DNA of 19,444 nucleotides. It comes from Candidatus Omnitrophota bacterium (lineage in GTDB: Bacteria > Omnitrophota > Gorgyraeia > Gygaellales > Profunditerraquicolaceae). The stretch is from assembly GCA_903907475.1 (NCBI GenBank), contig CAIVOB010000155.1, positions 1 through 19,444 of the forward strand. The letters are read 5' to 3'. Each line of letters starts with the position of its first letter. Position 1 is the first letter of the stretch. Under the pieces are notes generated by a model. That model was not told where the DNA came from. It did not search any database and saw only the letters and a program-made list of their open reading frames with translations. Below, one piece after another: positions 6,831-14,380 of this stretch. Both the position numbers and the translations under genes were made by a program.

Positions 6831-6859
6831 AATGTAACACTAATTGCACCACTTGTCAA
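6831..6859 (-). promoter_or_regulatory. Sigma-70-type promoter of the surface operon
   Basis: A perfect -35 box TTGACA (6859-6854), a 17-base spacer and a -10-like TACATT (6836-6831) point down the minus strand. Transcription should begin near 6825, giving a leader of about 130 bases before the first large gene. Confidence 0.7.
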
Positions 6860-6873
6860 GGCAAAGGAATACC

Positions 6874-6895
6874 CAAAAGAAAAGGTTTTCTTTTG
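6874..6895. repeat. Perfect AT-rich palindrome upstream of the surface-operon promoter
   Basis: CAAAAGAAAA (6874-6883) and TTTTCTTTTG (6886-6895) are exact inverted copies around GG. The element ends 15 bases upstream of the -35 box at 6859, a place suited to an activator or repressor operator. On the + strand pyrimidines follow (CTTTCTTTTTT), so a weak + strand terminator is an alternative reading. Confidence 0.45.
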
Positions 6896-7046
6896 CTTTC
6901 TTTTTTCCAGCAATTATCGGATTAACGAGACTAAATCAGATAGTGCTGTAGCACAACAACTTACATCCGTATTTAAAGGTAGAAATTTGATAAAAACAGA
7001 TTGAAATTTCTTTTATTAAAAAGGGCTGGAAAGCTAAAAATAAACC

Positions 7047-7120
7047 AAAAAAACGGGCAAGGAGAAATTTTTTGGCTTTTCGCCTGGGCATTGCCTGCCC
7101 GCTGGTAGTTTCTCCTTGCC
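7047..7120 (-). terminator. Branched intrinsic terminator of the housekeeping cluster
   Basis: On the minus strand, a 12-base arm 7120-7109 (GGCAAGGAGAAA) pairs perfectly with 7067-7056, then CG and seven Ts (7053-7047). The 41-base loop contains two further hairpins: GGGCA/TGCCC (7100-7096 with 7090-7086) and GGC/GCC (7084-7082 with 7076-7074). It lies about 80 bases after the gltX stop. Confidence 0.75.
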
Positions 7121-7199
7121 TCTCACTAAAAACTTGTTAAGTAACTATAACACACTTTCACTACTAATTTCAAGGGGGTAATAAAAATAATTTTTCCCT

Positions 7200-8492
7200 T
7201 TATTTTATCCATTTTTCTAACCTGCGCTTACTTCTTTCCGGGCCCAAGTAATAAATAACCTCAAAAAGCCCCGGCCCGATAGTTTTACCGGTCAAAGCCA
7301 CGCGCAGCGGATGAATTAAAGCTTTTGCCTCAATTCCTAACTGACAGACTAACTCCCGAAAAGCTGCCTCAATACTCGCAATATCAAAACTAGGCAATTT
7401 CTCTAACCCCTGAATAAAGAATTTAAACTCTTTGGATAAATCTTGGCTCAGATATTTAACCTTTGCGGCTTCATCAATCGCGGGTTCCGTTAAAAAGAAA
7501 AAATCCGCCCAGTCCACAAAATCATTTAATCTAGGCAGCCGCGGCTGAAATAATTTTACTAAACTTAATAAATAAGCGCGATCAAAATTATCCTTATTAA
7601 TATATTGTTTTTCTACCAACAGCGGAATTAACTCATCCGCTAATTTCTCCGGATCCGCTAACTTTAAATATTGATTATTAACCCAATCTAACTTCTTCAA
7701 ATCAAAAGTTGCGGAAGTTTTATTAACATTTTTTATCTTAAATAAACTAATTGCCTGCGCCAAGCTAATTATCTCCCGGTTATCTCCCGGAGCCCAACTT
7801 AAAAGGAGAAGATAGTTAAGTAGCGCTTCAGAAAGATAGCCCATTTTACGATAATCACTAATCGCGGTCGCTCCGGTTCTTTTTGAAAGCCGGCCTCCAT
7901 CCATACCCATAATTAAAGGCAGATGCGCAAATTGCGGCAAAATAAAACCTAAGGCCTCATAAAATAAAATTTGTTTCGGTGTATTAGAAATGTGATCATC
8001 GCCGCGAATAATGTGCGTAATATTCATCTCCGCATCATCAACCACACAGGCAAAATTATAGGTTGGCGTGCCATCAGATTTAATTAAAACTTGATCTTTA
8101 ATTAAGCTTGAATCAAACTCGATCGTCCCGCGAATTAAATCTTCAACTTTAATCTTTTGCGGTGTAACCTTAAAAATTACCGCTTCTTTACCTTCCGGAG
8201 ATTTTTCAATATAAGCTTTACCCGCTTGCAGTAATTTTTCCGCGTGCATCCTGTAACGGTCAAAACGCTGGCTTTGATAGTATAATTCATCCCAATTAAA
8301 ACCCAACCATTTTAAACTAAAGAGTATTTCATCGACAAATTCTTTTTTTGAACGCTCTTTGTCCGTATCTTCAATCCTTAAAATAAATTTTCCTTTAGCC
8401 GATTGAGCAAAAAGCCAATTAAACAATGCCGTTCTTCCTCCGCCAATATGTAAATTCCCCGTCGGACTTGGAGCGAATCTTACTCTGACCAT
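7200..8492 (-). CDS. gltX: Glutamyl-tRNA synthetase (short form)
   Basis: This encodes 430 residues. It is a class I aminoacyl-tRNA synthetase that charges tRNA-Glu. The N-terminus RFAPSPTGNLHIGG carries the HIGH-type signature (residues 15-18). RGDDHISNTPKQ and the KMSKS-like GGRLSKRTGA (around 203) complete the Rossmann-fold active site. The helical anticodon-binding region fills the C-terminal half. It is shorter than the usual 460-490: the segment after about residue 95 has no Cys and lacks the longer zinc-type insertion found in many relatives. It starts 2 bases after the korC stop with a Shine-Dalgarno inside korC, so it is probably translated from the same mRNA. Whether it is discriminating or also charges tRNA-Gln depends on gatCAB genes outside the window. 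Confidence 0.95.
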   Translation of the reverse strand: MVRVRFAPSPTGNLHIGGGRTALFNWLFAQSAKGKFILRIEDTDKERSKKEFVDEILFSLKWLGFNWDELYYQSQRFDRYRMHAEKLLQAGKAYIEKSPEGKEAVIFKVTPQKIKVEDLIRGTIEFDSSLIKDQVLIKSDGTPTYNFACVVDDAEMNITHIIRGDDHISNTPKQILFYEALGFILPQFAHLPLIMGMDGGRLSKRTGATAISDYRKMGYLSEALLNYLLLLSWAPGDNREIISLAQAISLFKIKNVNKTSATFDLKKLDWVNNQYLKLADPEKLADELIPLLVEKQYINKDNFDRAYLLSLVKLFQPRLPRLNDFVDWADFFFLTEPAIDEAAKVKYLSQDLSKEFKFFIQGLEKLPSFDIASIEAAFRELVCQLGIEAKALIHPLRVALTGKTIGPGLFEVIYYLGPERSKRRLEKWIK

Positions 8493-8494
8493 AA

Positions 8495-9022
8495 TTATAA
8501 CCTCTCTCCTTCTTCTAAAGCCGCACGGTTAATTTCTAAAATTTTTAAATTACCTGCCGGAGCTAAAAATTGGAATACTTCCAAAATATGCGCCGGCTTA
8601 ATGACCTGGCGCGCACTTAAATAACTTCCTAAGGCCACCATATTCGCCACTTTAATATTTCCCAGCTTAAGCGCAATTTCCGTAAAAGGAAACTGAATTA
8701 TTTCCATTAATTTACTGGGCTTAATTAAACCTAAAGAAGAATCGAAAATTAGAAGGCCCTTATTTTTTAGCCTGGATTTAAATTTTTCAAGCGAAGGATT
8801 ATTTAAAATTATCAGCACATCGGCTTTAGCAATATAAGGAGAACCGATCTCAGTATCAGAGATTGTCACCATGCAATGGCTGGTCCCACCGCGCACTTCC
8901 GGGCCGTATGCCGGAAACCAGGTTACTTGTTTACCTTCCAGCATTGCCCCTTGCGCCAAAACCTTACCTAAAAGCATCACACCTTGGCCGCCGCTACCGG
9001 CAATAATTATTCGCTCAATCAT
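8495..9022 (-). CDS. korC: 2-oxoacid:ferredoxin oxidoreductase, gamma subunit
   Basis: This encodes 175 residues from the ATG at 9022; an in-frame start at 9070 would overlap korB by 52 bases and add a polar leader, so I reject it. The N-terminus IIIAGSGGQGVMLLGKVLAQ is the hallmark of the gamma domain of pyruvate/2-oxoacid:ferredoxin oxidoreductases (POR family). YGPEVRGGTSHCMVTISD follows, as is usual. The subunit completes the active complex with KorA, KorB and the small ferredoxin subunit in the cytoplasm. The korB stop and this start overlap as ATGA, indicating coupled translation. Substrate class (2-oxoglutarate versus branched-chain 2-oxoacids) cannot be fixed from the sequence alone. 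Confidence 0.9.
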   Translation of the reverse strand: MIERIIIAGSGGQGVMLLGKVLAQGAMLEGKQVTWFPAYGPEVRGGTSHCMVTISDTEIGSPYIAKADVLIILNNPSLEKFKSRLKNKGLLIFDSSLGLIKPSKLMEIIQFPFTEIALKLGNIKVANMVALGSYLSARQVIKPAHILEVFQFLAPAGNLKILEINRAALEEGERL

Positions 9023-9744
9023 TTTAACCTTCCTAAAGGAAACTCTTTTTTCATCACCTCTTGAATCCAATCCAGCGCGGCTTTAGGATTTAATCCCCAA
9101 TAGGTCGGACAAGGGGAAAGAATTTCCACTAATGAAAATCCCAAATTATTGATTTGATTTTCAAATGCTAACTTTACTGCCTGTTGAGCTTTTAAAATCC
9201 CTTGCGGGCTATCAAAAGCCACTCTTTCGATATAACAGACCCCCGGCAATAATGCTAACATTTCAGAAATTTTTAAAGGATATCCATGTAGCGCGGCATT
9301 TCTTCCTTCAAGGGAAGTAGAAGTCTTTTGGTGCAAAAGCGTCGTCGGAGCCATCTGCCCTCCGGTCATCCCGTAAACGGCATTATTAATAAAAATCACC
9401 GTCAAATTTTCTCCCCGATTAGCGGCATGAATCGTTTCGTTGGTTCCAATCGCCGCCAAATCACCATCCCCTTGATAAGTAAAAACAATATTTTCCGGAT
9501 GCACCCGCTTAATCGCCGTCGCCACTGCCAAAGCCCGGCCGTGCGCGGCTTCCGAACAATCAAAATTCCAATAATCATAAGCCACCACCGCGCAACCTAC
9601 CGGAGCAACCCCAATAACCTTTTCCCGAATACCTAATTCATCAATTACCTGAGCCACCAAACGATGCGCGATCCCATGGCCGCAACCCGGGCAGTAGTGC
9701 GTTGAATTATCGTACAAAGATTCGGGACGCTTAAATGTTCTCAT
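9019..9744 (-). CDS. korB: 2-oxoacid:ferredoxin oxidoreductase, beta (TPP-binding) subunit
   Basis: This encodes 241 residues. YCPGCGHGIAHRL near residue 18 supplies the conserved Cys-containing motif. YQGDGDLAAIGTNETIHAANRG with FINNAVYGMTGGQMAPTT is the thiamine diphosphate and Mg-binding region (GDGD and downstream N-N). The length is typical of KorB/VorA. It binds TPP and performs oxidative decarboxylation of a 2-oxoacid to an acyl-CoA, passing electrons to ferredoxin. It is separated from korA by a repeat-filled gap (9745-9811), the only real gap within the four kor genes, and its ATG has no obvious Shine-Dalgarno. Confidence 0.92.
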   Translation of the reverse strand: MRTFKRPESLYDNSTHYCPGCGHGIAHRLVAQVIDELGIREKVIGVAPVGCAVVAYDYWNFDCSEAAHGRALAVATAIKRVHPENIVFTYQGDGDLAAIGTNETIHAANRGENLTVIFINNAVYGMTGGQMAPTTLLHQKTSTSLEGRNAALHGYPLKISEMLALLPGVCYIERVAFDSPQGILKAQQAVKLAFENQINNLGFSLVEILSPCPTYWGLNPKAALDWIQEVMKKEFPLGRLK

Positions 9745-9752
9745 TTTAATTA

Positions 9753-9835
9753 GTTCTCGTGCTCTCGGGTTCGCGAGTTCGCGAAATTATTTAATTTTTG
9801 AGTTCGAGAACTCACGAACTCACGAGCTCACGAAC
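9753..9835. repeat. Imperfect inverted repeat with short direct repeats at the korA/korB junction
   Basis: The arms 9753-9784 and 9804-9835 are inverted copies over 32 bases with 24 matches, around an AT-rich centre (9785-9803). Within the arms a unit like GAACTCAC or its complement GTTCGTGAG recurs every 8-9 bases. The element covers the whole intergenic gap and the last codons and stop of korA. It looks like a REP/BIME-type or other small dispersed repeat that has landed at the gene end. It could form a long hairpin in the mRNA between the two subunit genes. Confidence 0.6.
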
Positions 9836-10867
9836 TTTCTTAATAATTTCTTCTTCGTTCAGGACTCCGCCTCCGGAACGGCCAAGAAACTCTACCTTCT
9901 GACGGCCACAAACTGCTAAACGCACATCATCAAGCATTTGGCCATAAGACATCTCCACCACCAAAAATTTTATTTTTTTATTTTTTAACTGAAAAGGTTT
10001 TTGCGGAAACGGCCAAAGGCTAATCGGACGAATTAAACCGATTTTTTTACCTAAACCGCGCAGCTGCATGAGAGCGCTTTTAGCAATCCGCGCCATGGAG
10101 CCATATGCCACCAAAATAATTTTTGCGTCTTTAAGATAAAGCGCTTCATAACGCTCCTCTTGACGGCGGATAAGAGCATAATTTTTTTGTAATTCCAGGT
10201 TAAATTTTTCTAAATCTCCTTCGCGCAAAAAGAAAGATTTAACAATATTTGGCTTTCTTCCTCGACAGCCGGTAAGCGCCCAAGATTTAAGCGGAAGCAC
10301 TTTAATTTTTCGCGCTGATAATGTCACCGGTTCCATCATCTGGCCCAAAATTCCATCCCCTAAAATCATCACCGGAAGGCGATATTTATCCGCTAAATCA
10401 AAACTCGTTTGCGTTAAATCATAAGCTTCCTGCACCGAACCGGGAGCCAAAACAAGCGTTTGATAATCTCCGTGCCCGCCGCCGCGCGTCGCTTGAAAAT
10501 AATCTGACTGCGCCGGAGCGATATTTCCTAAACCCGGGCCGCCGCGCATAATATTAACAATCACTGCCGGAAGCTTCGCTCCGGCAAGATAAGAAATTCC
10601 TTCCTGTTTCAAACTTATACCCGGGCTCGAAGAAGAGGTCATCGCTCTGGCTCCTGCCGCAGAGGCGCCGTAAACCATGCTAATCGCCGCTAACTCTGAC
10701 TCTGCCTGAATAAAAACACCTTTAGCCTGAGTTAAATTTTTAGCCATATAAGCAATTAACTCATTTTGCGGAGTAATCGGATATCCGGCATAAAAATTAC
10801 AACCCGCCTGAATCGCTCCTTGAGCGATCGCTTCATTGCCGCTAATTAAAATTTTTATTTTTCCCAT
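9812..10867 (-). CDS. korA: 2-oxoacid:ferredoxin oxidoreductase, alpha subunit
   Basis: This encodes 351 residues. The N-terminal GNEAIAQGAIQAGCNFYAGYPITPQNE motif region and SSSSPGISLKQEGISYLAGAKLPAVIVNIMRGGPG mark the pyrimidine-binding domain of the POR alpha chain. The C-terminal part (from about 245) contains IILVAYGSMARIAKSAL, the PFOR_II domain. The size and the order (small ferredoxin, alpha, beta, gamma) match korDABC and vorDBAC operons. It works with KorB in the cytoplasm in ferredoxin-linked oxidation, or reductive synthesis, of 2-oxoglutarate or a related 2-oxoacid. The final residues (VRELVSS) are encoded by the repeat element, so the native C-terminus may have been replaced. 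Confidence 0.9.
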   Translation of the reverse strand: MGKIKILISGNEAIAQGAIQAGCNFYAGYPITPQNELIAYMAKNLTQAKGVFIQAESELAAISMVYGASAAGARAMTSSSSPGISLKQEGISYLAGAKLPAVIVNIMRGGPGLGNIAPAQSDYFQATRGGGHGDYQTLVLAPGSVQEAYDLTQTSFDLADKYRLPVMILGDGILGQMMEPVTLSARKIKVLPLKSWALTGCRGRKPNIVKSFFLREGDLEKFNLELQKNYALIRRQEERYEALYLKDAKIILVAYGSMARIAKSALMQLRGLGKKIGLIRPISLWPFPQKPFQLKNKKIKFLVVEMSYGQMLDDVRLAVCGRQKVEFLGRSGGGVLNEEEIIKKVRELVSS

Positions 10868-10872
10868 ATTTG

Positions 10873-11076
10873 TTATTCCCGTATTTCAATACAGCACTCC
10901 GGACAAACCACCGCGCACTGCAGGCAACCCAAACACTCTCCCTGAGGATCAAATTCAACATAATTTAAGCTCCGCAAATTTAATTTTTTACTTTTTTTAA
11001 TTAAACCTTTCGGGCAGAAATTGAGGCACAACAAACATCCTTTACATTTTTGAACATTAATTATAACTTTAGCCAT
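10873..11076 (-). CDS. korD: 2-oxoacid:ferredoxin oxidoreductase, delta subunit (2[4Fe-4S] ferredoxin)
   Basis: This encodes 67 residues. Two Cys motifs of the form CxxCxxCxxxCP are visible: CKGCLLCLNFCP near residue 10 and CLGCLQCAVVCP near 48. Each binds one 4Fe-4S cluster. This is the electron-transfer subunit of the complex. Its start overlaps the dxs stop by 8 bases, and korA follows after 5 bases, so it is in the same transcript. The order directly upstream of korA separates it from free ferredoxins. Confidence 0.9.
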   Translation of the reverse strand: MAKVIINVQKCKGCLLCLNFCPKGLIKKSKKLNLRSLNYVEFDPQGECLGCLQCAVVCPECCIEIRE

Positions 11077-12934
11077 TGATTTTTAAACCTCGGCGAATAC
11101 TCGCGGCAATCCCTAGGCCGGTTAACCCATATTTCTCCAATAATTTTTCTCTTGAGCCATGTTCAATAAACTCTAAAGGCAAACCCAAACGTAAAACCGG
11201 TTGATTTAATTCTTGCGCCACGGCACTGCCAAAACCAGAATTCCGGATGCCTTCTTCTACCGTAACCACTAATTTTGTTTCTGCTGCCAAGTTTTTAAAA
11301 AGTTCCAAATCCAAAGGGGCGGCAAATCTGGCATTAACTAAATTTCCGGTCACTCCTTCAGCGTTTAATTTCGCGACTGCCTCCCGGGCAGGCTCGACCA
11401 TGCTTCCTAAAGCAATAAGCGTAAAATCTTTTCCTTGAGAAATTAATTCCGCTTTACCTAATCTTAAAGGAACAGCGACATTTTCTTCTAAATTAACATT
11501 CGCGCGCGGATATCTAATCGCCACGGGCCGTTCTAATTCTAAAGCCAACTCCAGCATCGCTTCTAACTCCGCGCCATCTTTTGGCGCCATAATTACAAAA
11601 TGCGGAATCGTCCTTAAATAAGCCAAATCAAAAATCCCCTGATGGGTCACTCCATCTTCTCCCACAATCCCCGCTCGGTCAAGAGCAAATATTACCGGCA
11701 ATTTTTGCAAAGAAATTTCTTGCAGCATCTGATCGTAAGCCCGTTGCAAAAATGTCGAATACACCGCGACGATTGGTTTAAATCCCTGTTTCGCTAAACC
11801 AGCGGCAAAACATACGGCATGGCCTTCGGCAATTCCGACATCAAAAAATCTCTCCGGAAAACAATCACGAAATTTATTTAAACCCGTGCCTTCCGGCATC
11901 GCCGCGGTGATGGCAATAATCCGGTTATGCACCTGGCCCAAGCGCGCGATTTTAGCGCCAAATACCTCAGTATAACTTTTAGCCATTCCTATTACTTTTT
12001 TTACTTTCACCTCACCGGTAAGCGCGTCAAATGCTCCGATCCCATGAAATTTTATCGGATCGTTTTCAGCAAAACTACAACCTTTGCCTTTTTTAGTGAC
12101 AATATGCAAAATACGCGGCCCTTTAATATTTAAAATATTTTTTAAAGTTCGTATCAGGGCACCTAAGTCATGGCCATCAATCGGGCCAAAATATCGAAAA
12201 CCCAGTTCTTCGAAAAGCATTCCCGGAACAAATAATCCTTTTAATCCTTCTTCAAATTTTGCCATTAGTTTTAATAACCGGCCGCCCCGGGGTCCGCGAT
12301 TAATTAAAAATTTTTCTAAATTATCATGAAAACGATTGTAAACCGGTAAAGAAATAATTTTATTTAAGTAATTACTTATCGCTCCGACATTGGGCGCGAT
12401 GCTTAATTCATTAGTATTTAAAACCACCAAAATATCTTTTTTTAAGTGGCCGGCATTATTTAAACCTTCAAAACATAACCCGCCGCTTAATGACCCATCC
12501 CCAACGACTGCCACGACTCTAAATTGTTCGGGCTTCGGCAAAAGATCCCGCGCGCAAGCCAAACCGAGCCCCAAAGACACGGCATTCGAGCTATGGCCAG
12601 AAGTAAAGGGATCGTACGCAGACTCATCTTTAGAGGGAAACCCGCTTAAACCCTGATACTGCCTGAGCGTGGAAAAATTTAAATTTCTCCCGGTTAATAA
12701 TTTATGCGCGTACGCCTGATGCCCAACATCAAAAATAATCTTATCCTGAGGAGTATTTAAACAATAGTGTAAAGCAATAATTAATTCCACCGCCCCTAGG
12801 CTTGAAGCCAAATGGCCTCCGGTTTGAGCAACGACCTCAATAAGCCTGTGACGAATTTCCCCCGCCAAAAGCGTTAACTGCTCGAGGCTCAACGGTTTTA
12901 AATCTTGCGGAGAATTTATTTTTTCCAGTAGCAT
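11069..12934 (-). CDS. dxs: 1-deoxy-D-xylulose-5-phosphate synthase
   Basis: This encodes 621 residues, full length for the family. It condenses pyruvate and glyceraldehyde 3-phosphate using TPP, the first step of the MEP isoprenoid pathway. GHLASSLGAVEL near residue 40, HQAYAHKLLTGR near 73, VGDGSLSGGLCFEGLNNAG near 144 (GDG...N TPP/Mg site), HGIGAFDALTG, and the transketolase-type domain DVGIAEGHAVCFAAGLA and DRAGIVGEDGVTHQG are all present. The transketolase C-terminal domain ends the protein. The usual NDN before the Ser-Ile motif reads NTN here, a mild change. It lies 5 bases after xseB, as in many bacteria where xseB and dxs are neighbours. Confidence 0.97.
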   Translation of the reverse strand: MLLEKINSPQDLKPLSLEQLTLLAGEIRHRLIEVVAQTGGHLASSLGAVELIIALHYCLNTPQDKIIFDVGHQAYAHKLLTGRNLNFSTLRQYQGLSGFPSKDESAYDPFTSGHSSNAVSLGLGLACARDLLPKPEQFRVVAVVGDGSLSGGLCFEGLNNAGHLKKDILVVLNTNELSIAPNVGAISNYLNKIISLPVYNRFHDNLEKFLINRGPRGGRLLKLMAKFEEGLKGLFVPGMLFEELGFRYFGPIDGHDLGALIRTLKNILNIKGPRILHIVTKKGKGCSFAENDPIKFHGIGAFDALTGEVKVKKVIGMAKSYTEVFGAKIARLGQVHNRIIAITAAMPEGTGLNKFRDCFPERFFDVGIAEGHAVCFAAGLAKQGFKPIVAVYSTFLQRAYDQMLQEISLQKLPVIFALDRAGIVGEDGVTHQGIFDLAYLRTIPHFVIMAPKDGAELEAMLELALELERPVAIRYPRANVNLEENVAVPLRLGKAELISQGKDFTLIALGSMVEPAREAVAKLNAEGVTGNLVNARFAAPLDLELFKNLAAETKLVVTVEEGIRNSGFGSAVAQELNQPVLRLGLPLEFIEHGSREKLLEKYGLTGLGIAASIRRGLKING

Positions 12935-12939
12935 TTTTA

Positions 12940-13179
12940 TTATTCTTTTAAGTCGCTCGAATCCTCAAACTTTTCCAAAGATAATTTTCCGTCTTTTTTC
13001 ATTAAAAGATCAACTTTGCGCTGAGCATCAGTTAAAGTTTGCCCGCAAGATTGCGCAATTTTAATTCCTTCCTCATACTTCTTAAGCGATTCACCTAAAG
13101 TTAATTTACCACTCGCCAACTCTTCCACAATTTTCTGTAATTTTTTTAAATCTTCTTCAAAGACTGCTTTTTCTTTCAT
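12940..13179 (-). CDS. xseB: Exodeoxyribonuclease VII, small subunit
   Basis: This encodes 79 residues from the ATG at 13179, which has GAGGAGG 9 bases upstream; an in-frame start at 13203 would lack such a site. FEEDLKKLQKIVEELASGKLTLGESLKKYEEGI is the classic two-helix motif of XseB. Several copies bind one XseA to form the single-strand-specific exonuclease. It overlaps the xseA end by 23 bases, so the two are translationally coupled. Confidence 0.93.
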   Translation of the reverse strand: MKEKAVFEEDLKKLQKIVEELASGKLTLGESLKKYEEGIKIAQSCGQTLTDAQRKVDLLMKKDGKLSLEKFEDSSDLKE

Positions 13180-14380
13180 CTGCGATAACCTCCTCAACCA
13201 CACTCGTAAATTGACCTTGATTTAAAACAGTTTTAAGTTTATCTCCGGGTTTAATCTGCCGTACATCTTTAAGAATTTCTTCGCGCGGTAAAAGCACGCT
13301 TAAGCTATAACCGCGCGCTAATACCCCTAAAGGGCTTAAACTCCCTAATCTTTGGATTAAAGAATTACTGCGTTCCCGCGCCAACTCTAAAGCATGCCGC
13401 AAATGATTATTCAAGCCATAATTTAACTCATCTAATAGCTGCTGCCTTTCCAATAAACGGTCGCGCGGGCTTTTGAGCATATGCATAAACTGAGTAAGTT
13501 TATTTTTCAAATCTCCGATCTTATCGGCGATAGAAAAATTTAATTCATGCCGCGCTCCGGCCAATTGCGCTAAAAGAGCATTTTTTCCGTCCACAATCAT
13601 CTTCGCGGCAGCGGAAGGAGTTTCCACGAAAACATCCGCCACTAAATCCGCTAATGTGGTATTAATTTGATGCCCGACAGCAGAAATTATCGGAAGCTCC
13701 GATTGATAAATAGCGCGCACCACGGATTCCTCATTAAAAGCCCAAAGATCTTCGGTACTCCCCCCACCTCGGCTAACAATAATTAAATCCACCTTCCCAA
13801 ACAGATTTAAATCCATAATCCCTTGCGCGATTTCGCCGGCCGCCTCATCCCCCTGTACCCTTACCGCGCTAATAACAACATCTACTCCCGGAGCGCCTTT
13901 TTGCAAGATCTGTAAAATATCGCGCACCGCCGCACCGCGGCTTGAAGTAACGATCCCTACCGCAAAAGGCATTATCGGCAAAGCCTTTTTATGGCCAAGG
14001 TCAAATAAGCCTTCTTGGGCTAATTTTTTCTTTAATTGTTCAAAAGCCAGCTGCTGCGCACCCACTCCTTGAGGCTCAATTTTATCAACGATGATTTGAT
14101 ACTGGCCGCGCGGGCCGTAAACATCTACTTTTCCAAAACAAATAACCTTTAAACCATCTTCGAGCTTAAATTTTAATCCTTTATTGGCATAAGCAAACAT
14201 TGCCCCTAAAATAAGAGCATTTGAATCTTTCAATGAAAAATAAAAATGGCCGCTTGAGGCGGCTTTAAAATTGGTAATCTCTCCTTCTAACCAAATCTCA
14301 CCTACTTTTTCCTCAAGTAAGTCCTTAATTACCCGGGTAATCTCTGAAACCGTATAAATATGTTTATTTACTTTTAGCAT
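13157..14380 (-). CDS. xseA: Exodeoxyribonuclease VII, large subunit
   Basis: This encodes 407 residues. The N-terminal OB-fold (YTVSEITRVIKDLLEE, then WLEGEITNFKAASSGHFYFSLKD) binds single-stranded DNA. The catalytic part contains GIVTSSRGAAVRDILQIL, then IIVSRGGGSTEDLWAFNEE and PIISAVGHQINTTLADLVADV, all family hallmarks. A coiled helical region follows, and the C-terminal GYSLSVLL segment is present. It degrades single-stranded DNA into short oligonucleotides in repair and recombination. It overlaps the preceding gene by 17 bases. Slightly shorter than E. coli XseA (about 456) but in the normal bacterial range. Confidence 0.96.
   Translation of the reverse strand: MLKVNKHIYTVSEITRVIKDLLEEKVGEIWLEGEITNFKAASSGHFYFSLKDSNALILGAMFAYANKGLKFKLEDGLKVICFGKVDVYGPRGQYQIIVDKIEPQGVGAQQLAFEQLKKKLAQEGLFDLGHKKALPIMPFAVGIVTSSRGAAVRDILQILQKGAPGVDVVISAVRVQGDEAAGEIAQGIMDLNLFGKVDLIIVSRGGGSTEDLWAFNEESVVRAIYQSELPIISAVGHQINTTLADLVADVFVETPSAAAKMIVDGKNALLAQLAGARHELNFSIADKIGDLKNKLTQFMHMLKSPRDRLLERQQLLDELNYGLNNHLRHALELARERSNSLIQRLGSLSPLGVLARGYSLSVLLPREEILKDVRQIKPGDKLKTVLNQGQFTSVVEEVIADERKSSL

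Larger units (their letters stand above)
6860..7199. other. Gene-free interval between gltX and the surface-operon promoter
   Basis: It holds a perfect 10-bp-armed palindrome (6874-6895), a weak AT-rich inverted repeat (AGAAATTT 6981-6988 / AAATTTCT 7004-7011) and the branched terminator of the gltX cluster (7047-7120). The stretches 6896-6980 and 7121-7199 show nothing I can support. Open frames crossing it lack ribosome sites and protein-like composition. Confidence 0.6.

Noticed and set aside
6674..6913. Open frame on the minus strand, 79 codons
   Set aside because: It starts upstream of the operon promoter and reads through the terminator in a different frame from the leader ORF with the strong ribosome site.
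6750..7004. Open frame on the + strand, 84 codons
   Set aside because: No ribosome site, low-complexity composition, and it runs antisense through the promoter and attenuator of the surface operon.
9753..9835. Small CRISPR-like array from the recurring GAACTCAC units
   Set aside because: Units are 8-9 bases with no spacers of even length, and the whole forms an inverted repeat; no cas genes are nearby.
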